Origin: Nitrososphaeria archaeon | GTDB lineage: Archaea > Thermoproteota > Nitrososphaeria > Geothermarchaeales > JDFR-13 | Length of the DNA stretch: 64,000 nt | NCBI GenBank assembly: GCA_027078545.1 | Contig: JALWXN010000004.1 | Span: 454,737-518,736 of the forward strand | Reading direction: 5' to 3' | In this document: positions 1 to 8,487 of the stretch, piece after piece | How the letters are laid out: each line of letters opens with the position of its first letter | How positions within the stretch are numbered: position 1 is the stretch's first letter | Program-made: the position numbers and the translations under genes | Notes under the pieces: generated by a model | Told to the model about the DNA's origin: nothing | What the model saw: only the letters and a program-made list of their open reading frames with translations | Database searches by the model: none

Positions 1-194
1 TATTTAGCTAGTATCTCTGCGGTCTCCCTCGCCCTGGTCTTCCCACTATGGAGTATCTTCCCCGGCTTGGCTCCTATGGAGTAGAGGTATCTAGCGATCC
101 TCTCTGTCTCCATCCTCCCCCTGTCGGTGAGCCTCCTCTCCGGGTCTAGGTCCTCTGGGTATGCCTCTCCATGCTGGACTAGGTATAGCTCCAT
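1..194 (-). CDS. SixA-like histidine phosphatase (partial, N-terminal part)
   Basis: The reverse strand opens with ATG at 194 and reads MELYLVQHGEAYPEDLDPE, then RRLTDRG and HSGKTRARETAEILAK, and runs off the window edge. The QHGE start motif and the S-x-K-x-R-A-x-x-T-A-E block are the histidine-phosphatase signature; the short N-terminus and the DPERRLTDRGR spacing match SixA-type phosphohistidine phosphatases. Its ATG overlaps the TGA of the upstream HAD phosphatase by one base (TGATG), so it is the last visible gene of a minus-strand operon that begins with an ABC exporter. The substrate is unknown; the family assignment is firm and the SixA role is inference. Confidence 0.75.
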   Translation of the reverse strand, partial: MELYLVQHGEAYPEDLDPERRLTDRGRMETERIARYLYSIGAKPGKILHSGKTRARETAEILAK

Positions 195-697
195 CACTCC
201 TCACCCAGTATATTACTGATCTTCTCCACGGCCTCTTCAAAGTTTCTGATGTCTCTCCCATACATTAGGAAGTTTACCTCGCCAATCCTCCTCCTGATCT
301 CCTCTATGTGGATATCCCTATCGTCTATGTATATGATCCTCTCTGGGGTTATCTCTACGCCCTGTCTCCCGAGGGTTTGGAGTAGCTTCTCGAGCATCAG
401 GTCTTTACGCGGGGTGTCCTCGGCGGTTATGTAGTGGAATAGCCTGTCTATCCCGAAGGCTCTTAGAACCTCTACTGCCCTCTCTAGCCTGTTCCAGGAT
501 AGTGTGCTTGTGATGGCGCCTCTCCCTAGGGCCCACTCGACTAGGCGTACCATGTCCTGGTTAAGCCTTATCTCGACGCCATCTGCATCGACCACTATGC
601 CTGGGCCTGTCCTCCTGAAGGGTGGTCTCAGGCTTGATATGTCGTGGTGGTCCCACATAGTCCTGTCGAGATCCATTAGGAGTAGCCATCTCCTCAT
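194..697 (-). CDS. Magnesium-dependent phosphatase-1-like HAD phosphatase
   Basis: A 167-residue HAD-superfamily protein. Motif I is DLDRT at residues 9-13, followed by MWDHHDIS, which is typical of MDP-1 phosphatases. STLSW near residue 65 fits motif II, and IIYIDDRDIH near residues 117-126 supplies the acidic motif IV. A compact, cap-less HAD of this length is the normal MDP-1 size. Members hydrolyse phosphotyrosine- or sugar-phosphate-type substrates; the true substrate here is not shown. Start and stop overlap both neighbours (ATGA with the permease gene, TGATG with the SixA-like gene), so it is co-transcribed with an ABC exporter. Confidence 0.75.
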   Translation of the reverse strand: MRRWLLLMDLDRTMWDHHDISSLRPPFRRTGPGIVVDADGVEIRLNQDMVRLVEWALGRGAITSTLSWNRLERAVEVLRAFGIDRLFHYITAEDTPRKDLMLEKLLQTLGRQGVEITPERIIYIDDRDIHIEEIRRRIGEVNFLMYGRDIRNFEEAVEKISNILGEE

Positions 698-1437
698 TCC
701 CTTATCCTCCTATAGTAGAGTATGCTGCTTACTAGTAGGAATACTGTGGAGAATATGGTTAGGCTCACTATCTTCATGGGGTCTAGTACGCCCTGCTGGA
801 GCACCTCCCTCATGAGGTCTGCACCGTGGCTGACGGGGTTGTAGAGGGCTAGTAGGTATATGGGTGTAGGGAGGTTTTTCAGGACGTCTATGGGGTAGAA
901 GACGGTGCTGCTGAACATTAGTACGAAGTACATCAGCCCCCTTATCGATATATATGCGTCGAAGTTCCTCACAACTGTTGCTAGGAATATTGCCAGTGCG
1001 CTTATCCCCATCCCGAGCATGAATAGGACTGGTGGTATGTAGATGAGGAGCTCCGGCCTGGGCGTCGGGCTAAGGGCTATGGCTAGGCCTAGCATGGGGG
1101 CTGCGTAGATGAGGCCTCTTATCCCCCCAGCCAGGGGCCTCCCAATTATGATCTCCCACTCCTTGACTGGTAGGCTTAGTAGGTAGTGGTGGAGCATTCT
1201 CCTGATCTCCGCGGAGACCTCCCTGCCTATGGTGAATGCTGAGGCGAATAGGGCTAGTATGGCTATCCCTGGTAGGACGAACTTGAAGTACTCGAGCCTC
1301 GTGACCATCCGGGAGAATACTATTGCGAGTATGAATAGGTCGGCTAGGTTCATGCTTATGAGGCCGGCCATCCACCAGCGGTACTTGAAGAAGTTCCTCA
1401 CGTCCCTCTCGACTATTAGGTGGAGCTTCGTGTTCAT
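694..1437 (-). CDS. ABC-2 type transporter permease
   Basis: A 247-residue integral membrane protein with about six hydrophobic segments in the ABC-2 order. The N-terminus MNTKLHLIVERDVRNFFKYR resembles that of the next permease, so the two are paralogous halves of one exporter. I chose the ATG at 1437 because it overlaps the previous stop as ATGA; a longer open frame reaching 1569 would read through the coding sequence of the neighbour. PVSHGADLMRE near residue 200 corresponds to PLTHASEVFRW in the partner. The cargo is unknown. Confidence 0.8.
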   Translation of the reverse strand: MNTKLHLIVERDVRNFFKYRWWMAGLISMNLADLFILAIVFSRMVTRLEYFKFVLPGIAILALFASAFTIGREVSAEIRRMLHHYLLSLPVKEWEIIIGRPLAGGIRGLIYAAPMLGLAIALSPTPRPELLIYIPPVLFMLGMGISALAIFLATVVRNFDAYISIRGLMYFVLMFSSTVFYPIDVLKNLPTPIYLLALYNPVSHGADLMREVLQQGVLDPMKIVSLTIFSTVFLLVSSILYYRRIRE

Positions 1438-2192
1438 GATGTCCAGCCCCCACCCTCCATCCTCTTCTCGTAGAGGTATATCCCTATGCTGGTCATGGAG
1501 ACCATGAAGGCTAGGAGCATGACCATGGAGAAGGTTGGGTCTCCCTCGTATGGTAGGCCGAGTGCCCATCTAAACACTTCTGATGCGTGGGTCAACGGGT
1601 TTACCGCGGCTGCTGCTGAGTAGGCCTCGGGCATGAATTCGCGGGGGTAGAACACTGTGCTGAGCCGTATGACGAAGGCGTCTAGCGCTCCTAGGAGTAT
1701 GTCTGTCTTCGCCCCGCTCTTCAGTAGGCTGACTATGGTTATGGCTAGGCCTGCCACTCCGAAGGATAGTAGTGCCAATCCTGCTACTGCGCTTATCAAT
1801 GTATAGGGGTTCCTCACCCCTACGTAGAGGAGGGTTATGACTAGTGGGGGTGCAGTTGCTGCTAGGCTCCTCAGCCCCCCTCCTATAGCTCTCCCGATTA
1901 TCAGTATGTTCCTATTTATGGGGAGGCTTAGTAGGTAGTCCACCACGCCGTGCTCGGCCTCCTCTGATATGTCTACCGCCACGAACATCGCTGCTGAGTA
2001 TAGTGTCGCCACGTATATCCCGGCTGCGTAGTAGTTTATATAGCCCTCGAGGACGACTAGCTGGGAGATCGCTAGGCCGAATATCGCTATCTGTATCCCG
2101 AACCATAGCCAGCGTATGATGAGGAATAGTCTATACTCTATCAGGAGGCGGAAGTCCCTCTCCACAACTAGGAGTAGGTGGCGCAGGATCAC
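1434..2192 (-). CDS. ABC-2 type transporter permease
   Basis: A 252-residue membrane protein with about six transmembrane segments and an ABC-2 permease layout. It starts MILRHLLLVVERDFRLLIEYR and carries VVDYLLSLPINR, a cytoplasmic coupling segment also seen in the downstream partner as HHYLLSLPVKE. Its ATG overlaps the stop of the ATPase gene (2189) by four bases. With the ATPase and the second permease it should form a heteromeric exporter in the cytoplasmic membrane. The substrate cannot be told from sequence. Confidence 0.8.
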   Translation of the reverse strand: MILRHLLLVVERDFRLLIEYRLFLIIRWLWFGIQIAIFGLAISQLVVLEGYINYYAAGIYVATLYSAAMFVAVDISEEAEHGVVDYLLSLPINRNILIIGRAIGGGLRSLAATAPPLVITLLYVGVRNPYTLISAVAGLALLSFGVAGLAITIVSLLKSGAKTDILLGALDAFVIRLSTVFYPREFMPEAYSAAAAVNPLTHASEVFRWALGLPYEGDPTFSMVMLLAFMVSMTSIGIYLYEKRMEGGGWTS

Positions 2193-3148
2193 TCCTCCTT
2201 CACCAGCTTCACGCCCGTATAGTGTAGGAAGACGTCGTCTAGGGTCGGCTCCCTCATATCGACCCTCTTGACCCTGTATCCGCTCTCCATGAGCATTGCC
2301 AGTATACGTGGCAGGACCTCCTCCACCCTGTTTAGATACATCCTTATCCTCTGGTTCATACGTCTAACCTCGACTATCTCCGGCTCCGCCTCTATCCTCC
2401 TGATTATCTCGTTGCTGGGGGGCCTGTCGAGATCTATCTCTAGGACGTCTCCACCGGGTATCGTGTCCTTGAGCTCCTGTGGCGTCCCGAGGGCGGCTAT
2501 CCTCCCCCTATATATGATTCCAACCCTGTCTGAGAGGACGTCCGCCTCGTATAGCTCGTTCGTCGCCAGGATTATGGTTGATCCCTCGTCCCTCAGCTCC
2601 TTTATCATCTCCCATATCATGTGCTTGCCAGAGACGTCTATCTGGGCGGTGGGCTCGTCGAAGATCGCTAGTCTGGGCCTCTGGATGAAGACCTTGGCTA
2701 TCTCAACTCTCTTCCTCATCCCCCCGCTTAGCTCGAAGGCCCTCTTCCTCCTGGCCTCCCACATGTCGAACCTGGTGAGGACCTCCTTCACAACGTTCCT
2801 AGCCTCGCTGCTTGAGTATCCACATACCCTTGCGTGCCAGTATAGGATCTCGTAGGGTGTGTGTACCCAGTAGAGCTTTGGGTCTTGGAAGGCTATCCCG
2901 ACCATCTGCCTTACACGGTCGGGATCCTTTCTTATATCGACTCCATATACATAGGCTGTGCCCTCGCTCGGCCTTAGGACGGTGGTTATCATGAGGAGTG
3001 TCGTCGACTTCCCAGCCCCGTTGGGGCCTAGGAAGCCGAATATCTCCCTATCATATATCTCTAGGTTTAGATGATCCACAGCTAGGAACTTACCATAATA
3101 CTTTGTCAGGTTGACCAGTTTTACGGCTACACCCCCATTTATGCTCAT
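2189..3148 (-). CDS. ABC transporter ATP-binding protein (exporter, DrrA/NatA-like)
   Basis: A 319-residue ATPase. Walker A is GPNGAGKST near residues 41-49, the Q-loop is FQDPKL, the signature is LSGGMRKRVE and Walker B is LAIFDEPT, followed by an H-loop region in which LATNELYEAD replaces the usual TTH. The extra C-terminal 90 residues (EIDLDR... to REPTLDDVFLHYTG) form the accessory domain found in DrrA/CcmA-type exporter ATPases. It heads the operon, with both permeases directly downstream. The missing H-loop histidine (Asn in its place) is noteworthy and could lower ATPase activity. Confidence 0.85.
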   Translation of the reverse strand: MSINGGVAVKLVNLTKYYGKFLAVDHLNLEIYDREIFGFLGPNGAGKSTTLLMITTVLRPSEGTAYVYGVDIRKDPDRVRQMVGIAFQDPKLYWVHTPYEILYWHARVCGYSSSEARNVVKEVLTRFDMWEARRKRAFELSGGMRKRVEIAKVFIQRPRLAIFDEPTAQIDVSGKHMIWEMIKELRDEGSTIILATNELYEADVLSDRVGIIYRGRIAALGTPQELKDTIPGGDVLEIDLDRPPSNEIIRRIEAEPEIVEVRRMNQRIRMYLNRVEEVLPRILAMLMESGYRVKRVDMREPTLDDVFLHYTGVKLVKEE

Positions 3149-3208
3149 CCCTACCCGCCAAAGAAAATTGATGGGGGGTGGTGTAACTATATATAGTTCT
3201 CCCCATCA

Positions 3209-3724
3209 CTAGGTCAGCTCCCCCTTCACTGGGACGGGGTTGGATACGCAGTATACTCCGGGGCATCTATACATGGCCTCGTCCAGTATCTCCTGGAGGA
3301 CCTCCCTGGGGGCGCCCTCCGCCTCAACCTTGATCGTCACGCCTTCCGAGATCGGGTCGTCACCTAGGCCTAGTGGCCTACGCAGGTTTATCCTCGACTC
3401 GGCCCTTATCCGTAGCTTGGTCAGCCTGACACCCTTCTCCACGGCTATGCCTACATAGGTCTGGGCGAAGCATGCTATTAGGCCTGATAGGCAGTACTGT
3501 ACCGGGTCTGGAGCGAGGCCTGACCCACCCATCTTTGTTGGGCTGTCCGCTATGAGTGTGGTCTCCCCCTTCTCATACTTGGCGTAGATCCTGAACTGTG
3601 GCTCGCCATCCCTGAATATCCACTCACCCTCCACCGCCTTGGTAACCCTCGGGTCGGCGGCGCCGCTCCCTATCTCCTCCACCAGCTTCTTGACGGCCTC
3701 TACATCCACGTTGTTGAGCCTCAT
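3209..3724 (-). CDS. OsmC family protein
   Basis: A 171-residue OsmC/Ohr-family protein. The two redox cysteines of the family fit: one in the helical segment QYCLSGLIACFAQTY and one in the C-terminal MYRCPGVYC, which has two cysteines. DSPTKMGGSGLAPDPV matches the family's conserved 'P..GG..gg..P.e.l' stretch. Such proteins reduce organic hydroperoxides through thiols or act in sulfur handling; the crenarchaeal member could do either. It is divergent from the UbiA gene and appears to share one TATA element with it (3759-3772). Confidence 0.8.
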   Translation of the reverse strand: MRLNNVDVEAVKKLVEEIGSGAADPRVTKAVEGEWIFRDGEPQFRIYAKYEKGETTLIADSPTKMGGSGLAPDPVQYCLSGLIACFAQTYVGIAVEKGVRLTKLRIRAESRINLRRPLGLGDDPISEGVTIKVEAEGAPREVLQEILDEAMYRCPGVYCVSNPVPVKGELT

Positions 3725-3758
3725 GTTCTGATAAGGGATGCATGTAGATTCTAAACTA

Positions 3759-3772
3759 GGTATATATCTACC
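3759..3772. promoter_or_regulatory. Shared divergent TATA element
   Basis: The sequence GGTATATATCTACC is nearly symmetric. It lies about 35 bases upstream of the OsmC ATG on the minus strand and about 65 upstream of the UbiA ATG on the plus strand. One archaeal TATA box could serve both directions. This is inferred from spacing only. Confidence 0.45.
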
Positions 3773-3833
3773 CCCCGAGCTATAGGGCTATGGATAGGTG
3801 GGTAGTCTGTATAGTCCCGGGTGATCGATAGTT

Positions 3834-4931
3834 ATGTCGAGTCTAAAGGCTCTAGGTGAGGCCCTGAAGTTCTGCAATACATCTGTGGATCTGGGTAGGG
3901 TTAATCCTGTGGTTCGCTTCCTGGTATCGGCCAGGATATGTGTGGTCTTCATGACGATATATGCGGTCTCTATAGGTGGTCTCCTAGCGTATCTAGCTGG
4001 TTCCTTCGACCCACTCCTGTTTACGGTGATACTTATCCTATTCGTCCTCCTACACCTCGCGGATAACCTCCTCAACGACCTGAGCGACTATGGCAAGGGT
4101 ATTGATACCGCTGGATATGTAAGGGTCTCCTATGCTCCCCACCCCGTTATGCAGGGCCTCCTCTCGACGGGGGTGATCAAGGGCTATGTTGCGGCCTCAC
4201 TCCTGGCATCTGCCCTACTAGCTCTCTACCTAGGTCTTACGAGGTCTCCACTCGTCCCAATATTGGCTGGGATAGGCGGCTTCATAATGCTTGGGTATAG
4301 CGGTATACCAATCGACCTTAAGAGGCTGGGCCTGGGTGAGGTCGGGGTATTCATAGTATGGGGCGTGGTGATGGCTGGAGGTACGTATACGGCTCTGACT
4401 GGTATGCCCCCAATCATCGAGGCGCTTGTATACACCCCCTATGGTATTGTGGTCTCCCTTGTCCTGATAGGTAAGCATCTCGATAAGTATGAGATGGATC
4501 GTGAGAAGGGTGTTAAGACCCTACCGGTCAGGCTGGGTATGGATAGGACACTCTTCATGGCTAGGGTGATGAGTATTTCCGCACCCCTCCTAGCCGCGGC
4601 CGGGATCTACCTATACACTGGTAATCCCCTGGCACTGCTGAGCCTACTTGCATACCCAGCCTCCTATACTGCGTATAGGGCCTTCACCCTGGGTAGGCCG
4701 AGGGAGAGGCTGGCTGAGTGGAGGATATGGCCCCTCTGGTTCGCGGCCTGGAGCTATCTCGCCCTCGACGCACTGGGGAGGTATATAGTGGCGAGCCTAT
4801 TATCGATAGCCCTATACCTCTCAATGGGTGCACTGGCATCTGGCATATTGGCGGGGCTCACAGTCCTGATGGGGTATAAGGATCTTAAGGCGTCTAGGTG
4901 GTATATCGAGAGGTTCCTAAGTGGCTGGTGA
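3834..4931 (+). CDS. UbiA-family prenyltransferase (MenA-like)
   Basis: A 365-residue polytopic enzyme with about nine transmembrane helices. It shows both Mg-pyrophosphate aspartate motifs: NDLSDYGKGID (D82, D85, D91) and DKYEMD (D217, D222). This pattern belongs to UbiA prenyltransferases. The NxxxNDxxD form and the KHLDKYEMDREKGVKTLPVRLG block look closest to 1,4-dihydroxy-2-naphthoate or related quinone prenyltransferases rather than geranylgeranylglyceryl-phosphate synthases. A role in making a membrane quinone or other prenyl lipid is inference. It is directly followed, with a one-base TGATG overlap, by a small membrane protein. Confidence 0.8.
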   Translation: MSSLKALGEALKFCNTSVDLGRVNPVVRFLVSARICVVFMTIYAVSIGGLLAYLAGSFDPLLFTVILILFVLLHLADNLLNDLSDYGKGIDTAGYVRVSYAPHPVMQGLLSTGVIKGYVAASLLASALLALYLGLTRSPLVPILAGIGGFIMLGYSGIPIDLKRLGLGEVGVFIVWGVVMAGGTYTALTGMPPIIEALVYTPYGIVVSLVLIGKHLDKYEMDREKGVKTLPVRLGMDRTLFMARVMSISAPLLAAAGIYLYTGNPLALLSLLAYPASYTAYRAFTLGRPRERLAEWRIWPLWFAAWSYLALDALGRYIVASLLSIALYLSMGALASGILAGLTVLMGYKDLKASRWYIERFLSGW

Positions 4932-5557
4932 TGGGCTTCACAACCTATCTCCGCCAGAACCTGGGGGGCATCCTTCTATACATCTCCCTAGCTATACTCA
5001 CGTGGAGGATACATGACTATCTACACCTCCTCCTGGGTATGGAGGTCGTGGGCTTCGAGTCGTATATAGGGGCTGGGGATCCGATCCCATCTATACTCCC
5101 TTTGGTCTTCACAGCCATGGTGGCACTTGTGGGCGCCGTCCTGGTGGCTAGGGCGTCGGGTCTCCTAATGGTTGCGGGGTACTACCTCATACTCTTCAAC
5201 TCAACGGTTAACCTACTAGTCCTGCCACGGTATCTAGTCCCCCTCGGTGGGCCCTATGGATTGGAGGCTCTGGCTAGGCTGGGCGTCTCACTCCCCCTTA
5301 TCCCCCTATTGATCCTTGTCTCTAGGATGCCTAGGCTCGGCCTCAAGCCTAGCTGTGCATTCTGGCTCTCCGTATTGACCCTGGCTACGGTGGCTGGTGG
5401 CGTCTTCCTGGGCATCGCTACGTGGATCCTCTATGAGACGGGTTTCTGCGAACCGTTGGCAGGGATGCTTAGCTGTGGCGTCGCCTTCGACATTGGGGCA
5501 TTGTTGATACTCCCGCCAGCCACTCGGTGGGCCCTGGCCAGGTGGCTATCGGACTAG
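4931..5557 (+). CDS. Polytopic membrane protein of unknown function
   Basis: A 208-residue hydrophobic protein with six or seven predicted membrane helices. The start ATG at 4931 overlaps the UbiA stop (TGATG), which is why I prefer it to the in-frame start at 4898 that lies inside the UbiA gene. I recognise no family motif. Co-transcription with the UbiA prenyltransferase suggests a job in the same lipid or quinone step or in its membrane complex. Its 3' end overlaps the convergent crotonase gene by four bases. Confidence 0.6.
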   Translation: MGFTTYLRQNLGGILLYISLAILTWRIHDYLHLLLGMEVVGFESYIGAGDPIPSILPLVFTAMVALVGAVLVARASGLLMVAGYYLILFNSTVNLLVLPRYLVPLGGPYGLEALARLGVSLPLIPLLILVSRMPRLGLKPSCAFWLSVLTLATVAGGVFLGIATWILYETGFCEPLAGMLSCGVAFDIGALLILPPATRWALARWLSD

Positions 5558-6297
5558 CGCCTCTTCTCTATAAACCGCTTCATAAGTTCCTGGGCCTCAC
5601 TGGTGGCCATTAGCCTGGCCAGCTCCTCCTCTGCCTCGGGGTCTATCAACATGGCCTTATACCTATTGACTATCCTCTTTATACTCCTAAGGGTCTCCAG
5701 GGGTATCCCCAGCGTCTCCCTAGCAATCTCCACCGCCCTGGCCACTGGGTCCTCGCTTATCTCGTCGATCAGCCCTATGGATAGTGCCTCCTCGCTCGTG
5801 AGCCTCCTACCGGTCAGGCTGAGGTAGATGCTCCTCCTAAGCCCTATGACGGATGGCCCGGCCGATAGCATCAAGGGTGGTGAGAGGCCTATATATGCCT
5901 CTGGCACGGAGAATGTTGATCTCGGTGAGGCTACCACGCCGTCCATCAGGAGGAGTATCTCACATCCAGCCCCGAATGCATAGCCGTCAACGGCTGCGAA
6001 TATCGGTGTCTCGTAGCTGGCCACCGCCTCCAGTAGGGGCTTTATCAGGCCCATGACGATGTATCGGGTGTCCCTGATGTCTCTGGCCTCGGCCATCATG
6101 TAGATATCGTCTCCAGCCGAGAATGCCCTCCCGCTCCCCGTCACGACTGCTGGGTACTTCCCACTATACCTCCTAAGTATCCTTGTAAGCTCTATCCACA
6201 TCTCCTCGTCCAATGCGTTGAGCTTCTCCGGCCTGTTGAGGGTTATCCTGAGCACCCCATCCTCGACACTGTGTAGGACCTTCCCGGTCATACACAT
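5554..6297 (-). CDS. Enoyl-CoA hydratase/isomerase (crotonase) family protein
   Basis: A 247-residue crotonase-fold enzyme. The oxyanion-hole segments are SAGDDIYMM near residue 60 and AVDGYAFGAGCEI near residue 105. The two glutamates used by hydratases are present: one in GAGCEI and one in VPEAYIGLSPP. The usual family length is about 250-260. It could hydrate crotonyl- or other enoyl-CoA in fatty-acid or CO2-fixation pathways; the substrate is not determined by sequence. A second ATG two codons in (6291) is an equally possible start. Confidence 0.85.
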   Translation of the reverse strand: MCMTGKVLHSVEDGVLRITLNRPEKLNALDEEMWIELTRILRRYSGKYPAVVTGSGRAFSAGDDIYMMAEARDIRDTRYIVMGLIKPLLEAVASYETPIFAAVDGYAFGAGCEILLLMDGVVASPRSTFSVPEAYIGLSPPLMLSAGPSVIGLRRSIYLSLTGRRLTSEEALSIGLIDEISEDPVARAVEIARETLGIPLETLRSIKRIVNRYKAMLIDPEAEEELARLMATSEAQELMKRFIEKRR

Positions 6298-6378
6298 ATA
6301 TTCAGGAGCCAGCTGGGATAAGCTCTAGCCCCAGCGTTATAGCTACGGGGCCATATTATGGTGTAGGGGGTGTAGAGG

Positions 6379-6795
6379 GTGGCCAGGTTCCCCTCGATGG
6401 AGTGGGCCGAGGAGTTCTGCCGCGAGGTCAACGGATCGGAGGAGTATCGGCGGGCTGCGAAGGGATGGGTATGGCCGATACTATTCATAGTCGAGGATAT
6501 CCCCGAGGACGTCCTCCCTGAGGGGCCTAGGAGGCTAGGCCTATACGTGGATCTTGAGGATGGGGCCTGTAAAGGTGTCTCGCTGGTGGAGGATCCTGAC
6601 TCTGTGGATGCTCCCTTCGTGATAGCGGCTCCGTATAGGGAGTGGGTAGAGCTTATCAGGGGTGGCCTAGACCCTATCAAGGCCCTAGTCACTAGGAGGC
6701 TCCGCCTCGTCAAGGGGAGCTTCTCCACCGTTCTTAGATATCCCAAGGCAGCTATCGAGCTTGTACGCCTTGCCCAGGAGGTGGGTCTGGAGTGA
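6379..6795 (+). CDS. SCP2 sterol-carrier-domain protein
   Basis: A 138-residue small soluble protein resembling archaeal SCP2-like proteins: FPSMEWAEEFCREVN at the start, EEYRRAAKGWVW, a central GLYVDLEDG and a late GDPIKALVTRRLRLVKGS-type segment (here GLDPIKALVTRRLRLVKG). The domain binds acyl-CoA or lipids in a hydrophobic tunnel. The start at 6379 is GTG and keeps the FPSMEW segment; an ATG at residue 7 is an alternative. Its stop overlaps the next gene's GTG by four bases (GTGA), so it is co-translated with an alcohol dehydrogenase. Confidence 0.65.
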   Translation: MARFPSMEWAEEFCREVNGSEEYRRAAKGWVWPILFIVEDIPEDVLPEGPRRLGLYVDLEDGACKGVSLVEDPDSVDAPFVIAAPYREWVELIRGGLDPIKALVTRRLRLVKGSFSTVLRYPKAAIELVRLAQEVGLE

Positions 6796-7853
6796 AGGCA
6801 GCAGTCCTCCATGGATATGGGGAGGAGCTAGTAATTGAGGAGGTAGATGTCCCTAGGCCCCGTGGGGAGGAGGTCTTGATAAGGGTTAGGGGTGCAGGGG
6901 TATGCCACAGCGACCTACACCTGATGGATGGGGAGTTTGGGGATGAGCTCCCAGCGACCTTTCCACTTGTCCTTGGCCATGAGGTCTCAGGCGTTGTCGA
7001 GGAGGCTGGTGAGGCGGCCTCTCTCCAGGTGTCGCCGGGTGACGAGGTCCTTGTATACAGCTTCTACTGTATGGGTGAGGATAGATACTCGGTGAAGGGG
7101 CTGCACCAGATCTGTGGCCTTAGGACGCCGGCAGGGGTTGTAATGTTCAATGGGGGCTTCGCCGAGTATATGCTGGTCCCCAGCTATAGATATCTCGTCC
7201 GTGTCAACGGCATCAAGGATTTGGAGTCCGCGGCTATACTTGCTGATGCTGGGCTGACCGCCTATAGGGCTGTTAAGAAGGCGGCTAGGTATCTCGACCC
7301 AGACGAGCCGATACTGATAGTCGGTCTTGGAGGGACCGGCCTATTTGGACTAGCAGTAGCTAGGCTCCTCCTCCCGAACCCCGTAGTGGCTGTGGATATT
7401 AATCCGAGGAAGGTTGAGCAGGCCGCCGAGATAGTTGGGCTTAGGGAGGGGATCGACCACCTTATAGACGGGTCCAGCACCGATCCTAGGAGGGAGGTTC
7501 TGACCCTGCTAGACGGCTCGTCTCCCAAGGCTGTTATAGACTTCGTGGGGCTGGAGAAGACTATTGAGGACTATCTACCCCTAGTGGCTCCTGAGGGGGT
7601 CTATGTACTGGTGGGCCTTGGGAGTAGGTATGGACCCCGGATACCTAGCCACCACATGATTATTAACGAGGTGACCCTCACGACGGTGCTCTACGGGAGC
7701 CTCCCCGACCTACATGAGCTTGCCTCCCTGGGCCTGAAGGGATTGATACCCTATTGGAGGATGACTGAGAAGGTTGGGTTAGACGAGATTAACGAGGCCT
7801 TCAGAAGGCTTAGGGAGGGGAGGGCGATGAAGAGGCAGATAGTCGTCCCCTAG
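6792..7853 (+). CDS. Zinc-dependent medium-chain alcohol dehydrogenase
   Basis: A 353-residue MDR dehydrogenase. Catalytic zinc ligands can be read as C38 (GVCHSD), H63 with E64 (LGHE) and D152 (LADAGLTAYRA). The Rossmann motif is GLGGTGLFGLAVAR, and the acid VAVDINPRK at the end of the second strand suggests NAD rather than NADP. The structural-zinc lobe is reduced: only C93 and C108 remain where four cysteines are usual, so that zinc may be missing or bound differently. It starts with GTG overlapping the SCP2-like gene. Confidence 0.85.
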   Translation: MKAAVLHGYGEELVIEEVDVPRPRGEEVLIRVRGAGVCHSDLHLMDGEFGDELPATFPLVLGHEVSGVVEEAGEAASLQVSPGDEVLVYSFYCMGEDRYSVKGLHQICGLRTPAGVVMFNGGFAEYMLVPSYRYLVRVNGIKDLESAAILADAGLTAYRAVKKAARYLDPDEPILIVGLGGTGLFGLAVARLLLPNPVVAVDINPRKVEQAAEIVGLREGIDHLIDGSSTDPRREVLTLLDGSSPKAVIDFVGLEKTIEDYLPLVAPEGVYVLVGLGSRYGPRIPSHHMIINEVTLTTVLYGSLPDLHELASLGLKGLIPYWRMTEKVGLDEINEAFRRLREGRAMKRQIVVP

Positions 7854-7859
7854 CCCCTC

Positions 7860-8414
7860 CTACTCCTTCTCCGCCTCCCTATGTAGCTCGCCCAGTAGCT
7901 TGGAGACCTCCTCCATCTTGAGGGCCTTGCCCACAGCACCCTTGAACGTCTCGAGTATGACGTGCTCGATGAAGTGCTGGGTGTAGCAGTAGGGACATGG
8001 CTTTAGGCTCTTAGCAACGCTTATAAGCTCGTCCCTCCTCCTATCCACAAGCTTCTTAATAGCCTTGACGACCTCTGGGGACACCTCATCTATCAGGGGC
8101 TGGATAAGCTCAGATATGTCCTCTGGCTCCTCATATAGATAGACGTTCTTGGAAGGCGCGTAGTACTTCAGTACGCCTCCCCTAACCTCCTCCACCTTGA
8201 CCAGCCTGATCAGCCCACTATCCCTGAGGACCTTCAGGTGATACCTGATCGCGTTTATACTCTTGTTGATCCCCCTCCTCCTCAGCTCCTCCTGGATGTC
8301 CTGTACACTCATGGGTCTCTCGCTGAGCATGTCGAGGATAGCGACCCTCACGTGGTCTGAGAGGGCCTTCACCTCGTCCAGCCTGAATACGTGGGGTATA
8401 CTCATCCTATGCAC
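7860..8414 (-). CDS. ArsR-type winged-helix regulator of the copper ATPase
   Basis: A 184-residue protein with an N-terminal winged helix (about residues 8-85: EVKALSDHVRVAILDMLSE, then INAIRYHLKVLRDSGLI, then a KYYAPS wing) and a C-terminal helical region carrying the possible metal site KPCPYCYTQHFIEH (two cysteines, two histidines). It is divergent from the P-type ATPase gene, and a perfect 26-bp palindrome lies between them. The likely role is a metal-responsive repressor of copA and of itself; the metal and sign of regulation are inference. An ATG at 8405 (residue 4) is a second possible start. Confidence 0.8.
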   Translation of the reverse strand: MHRMSIPHVFRLDEVKALSDHVRVAILDMLSERPMSVQDIQEELRRRGINKSINAIRYHLKVLRDSGLIRLVKVEEVRGGVLKYYAPSKNVYLYEEPEDISELIQPLIDEVSPEVVKAIKKLVDRRRDELISVAKSLKPCPYCYTQHFIEHVILETFKGAVGKALKMEEVSKLLGELHREAEKE

Positions 8415-8444
8415 CTCGCCACTAAATCTGTGTCCCGTGAAAAA

Positions 8445-8478
8445 ATTTATATACCACTACAAACCTATTTGTAGTGGT
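8445..8478. promoter_or_regulatory. Divergent promoter with perfect palindromic operator
   Basis: A TATA element (TTTATATA, about 8445-8452) is followed by ACCACTACAAA-CCTA-TTTGTAGTGGT (8453-8478). The arms are 11 bp and perfectly complementary, with a four-base gap. The palindrome covers the stretch between TATA box and expected start site of the P-type ATPase gene (ATG 8488), and the same TATA read backwards is correctly placed for the regulator gene. Binding would block both promoters. Confidence 0.8.
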
Positions 8479-8487
8479 TGTCCAGAG

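Noticed and set aside
8263-8487. N-terminal extension of the P-type ATPase from 8263
   Set aside because: It reads through the divergent regulator gene, the operator and the TATA box; the ATG at 8488 gives the normal N-terminus.
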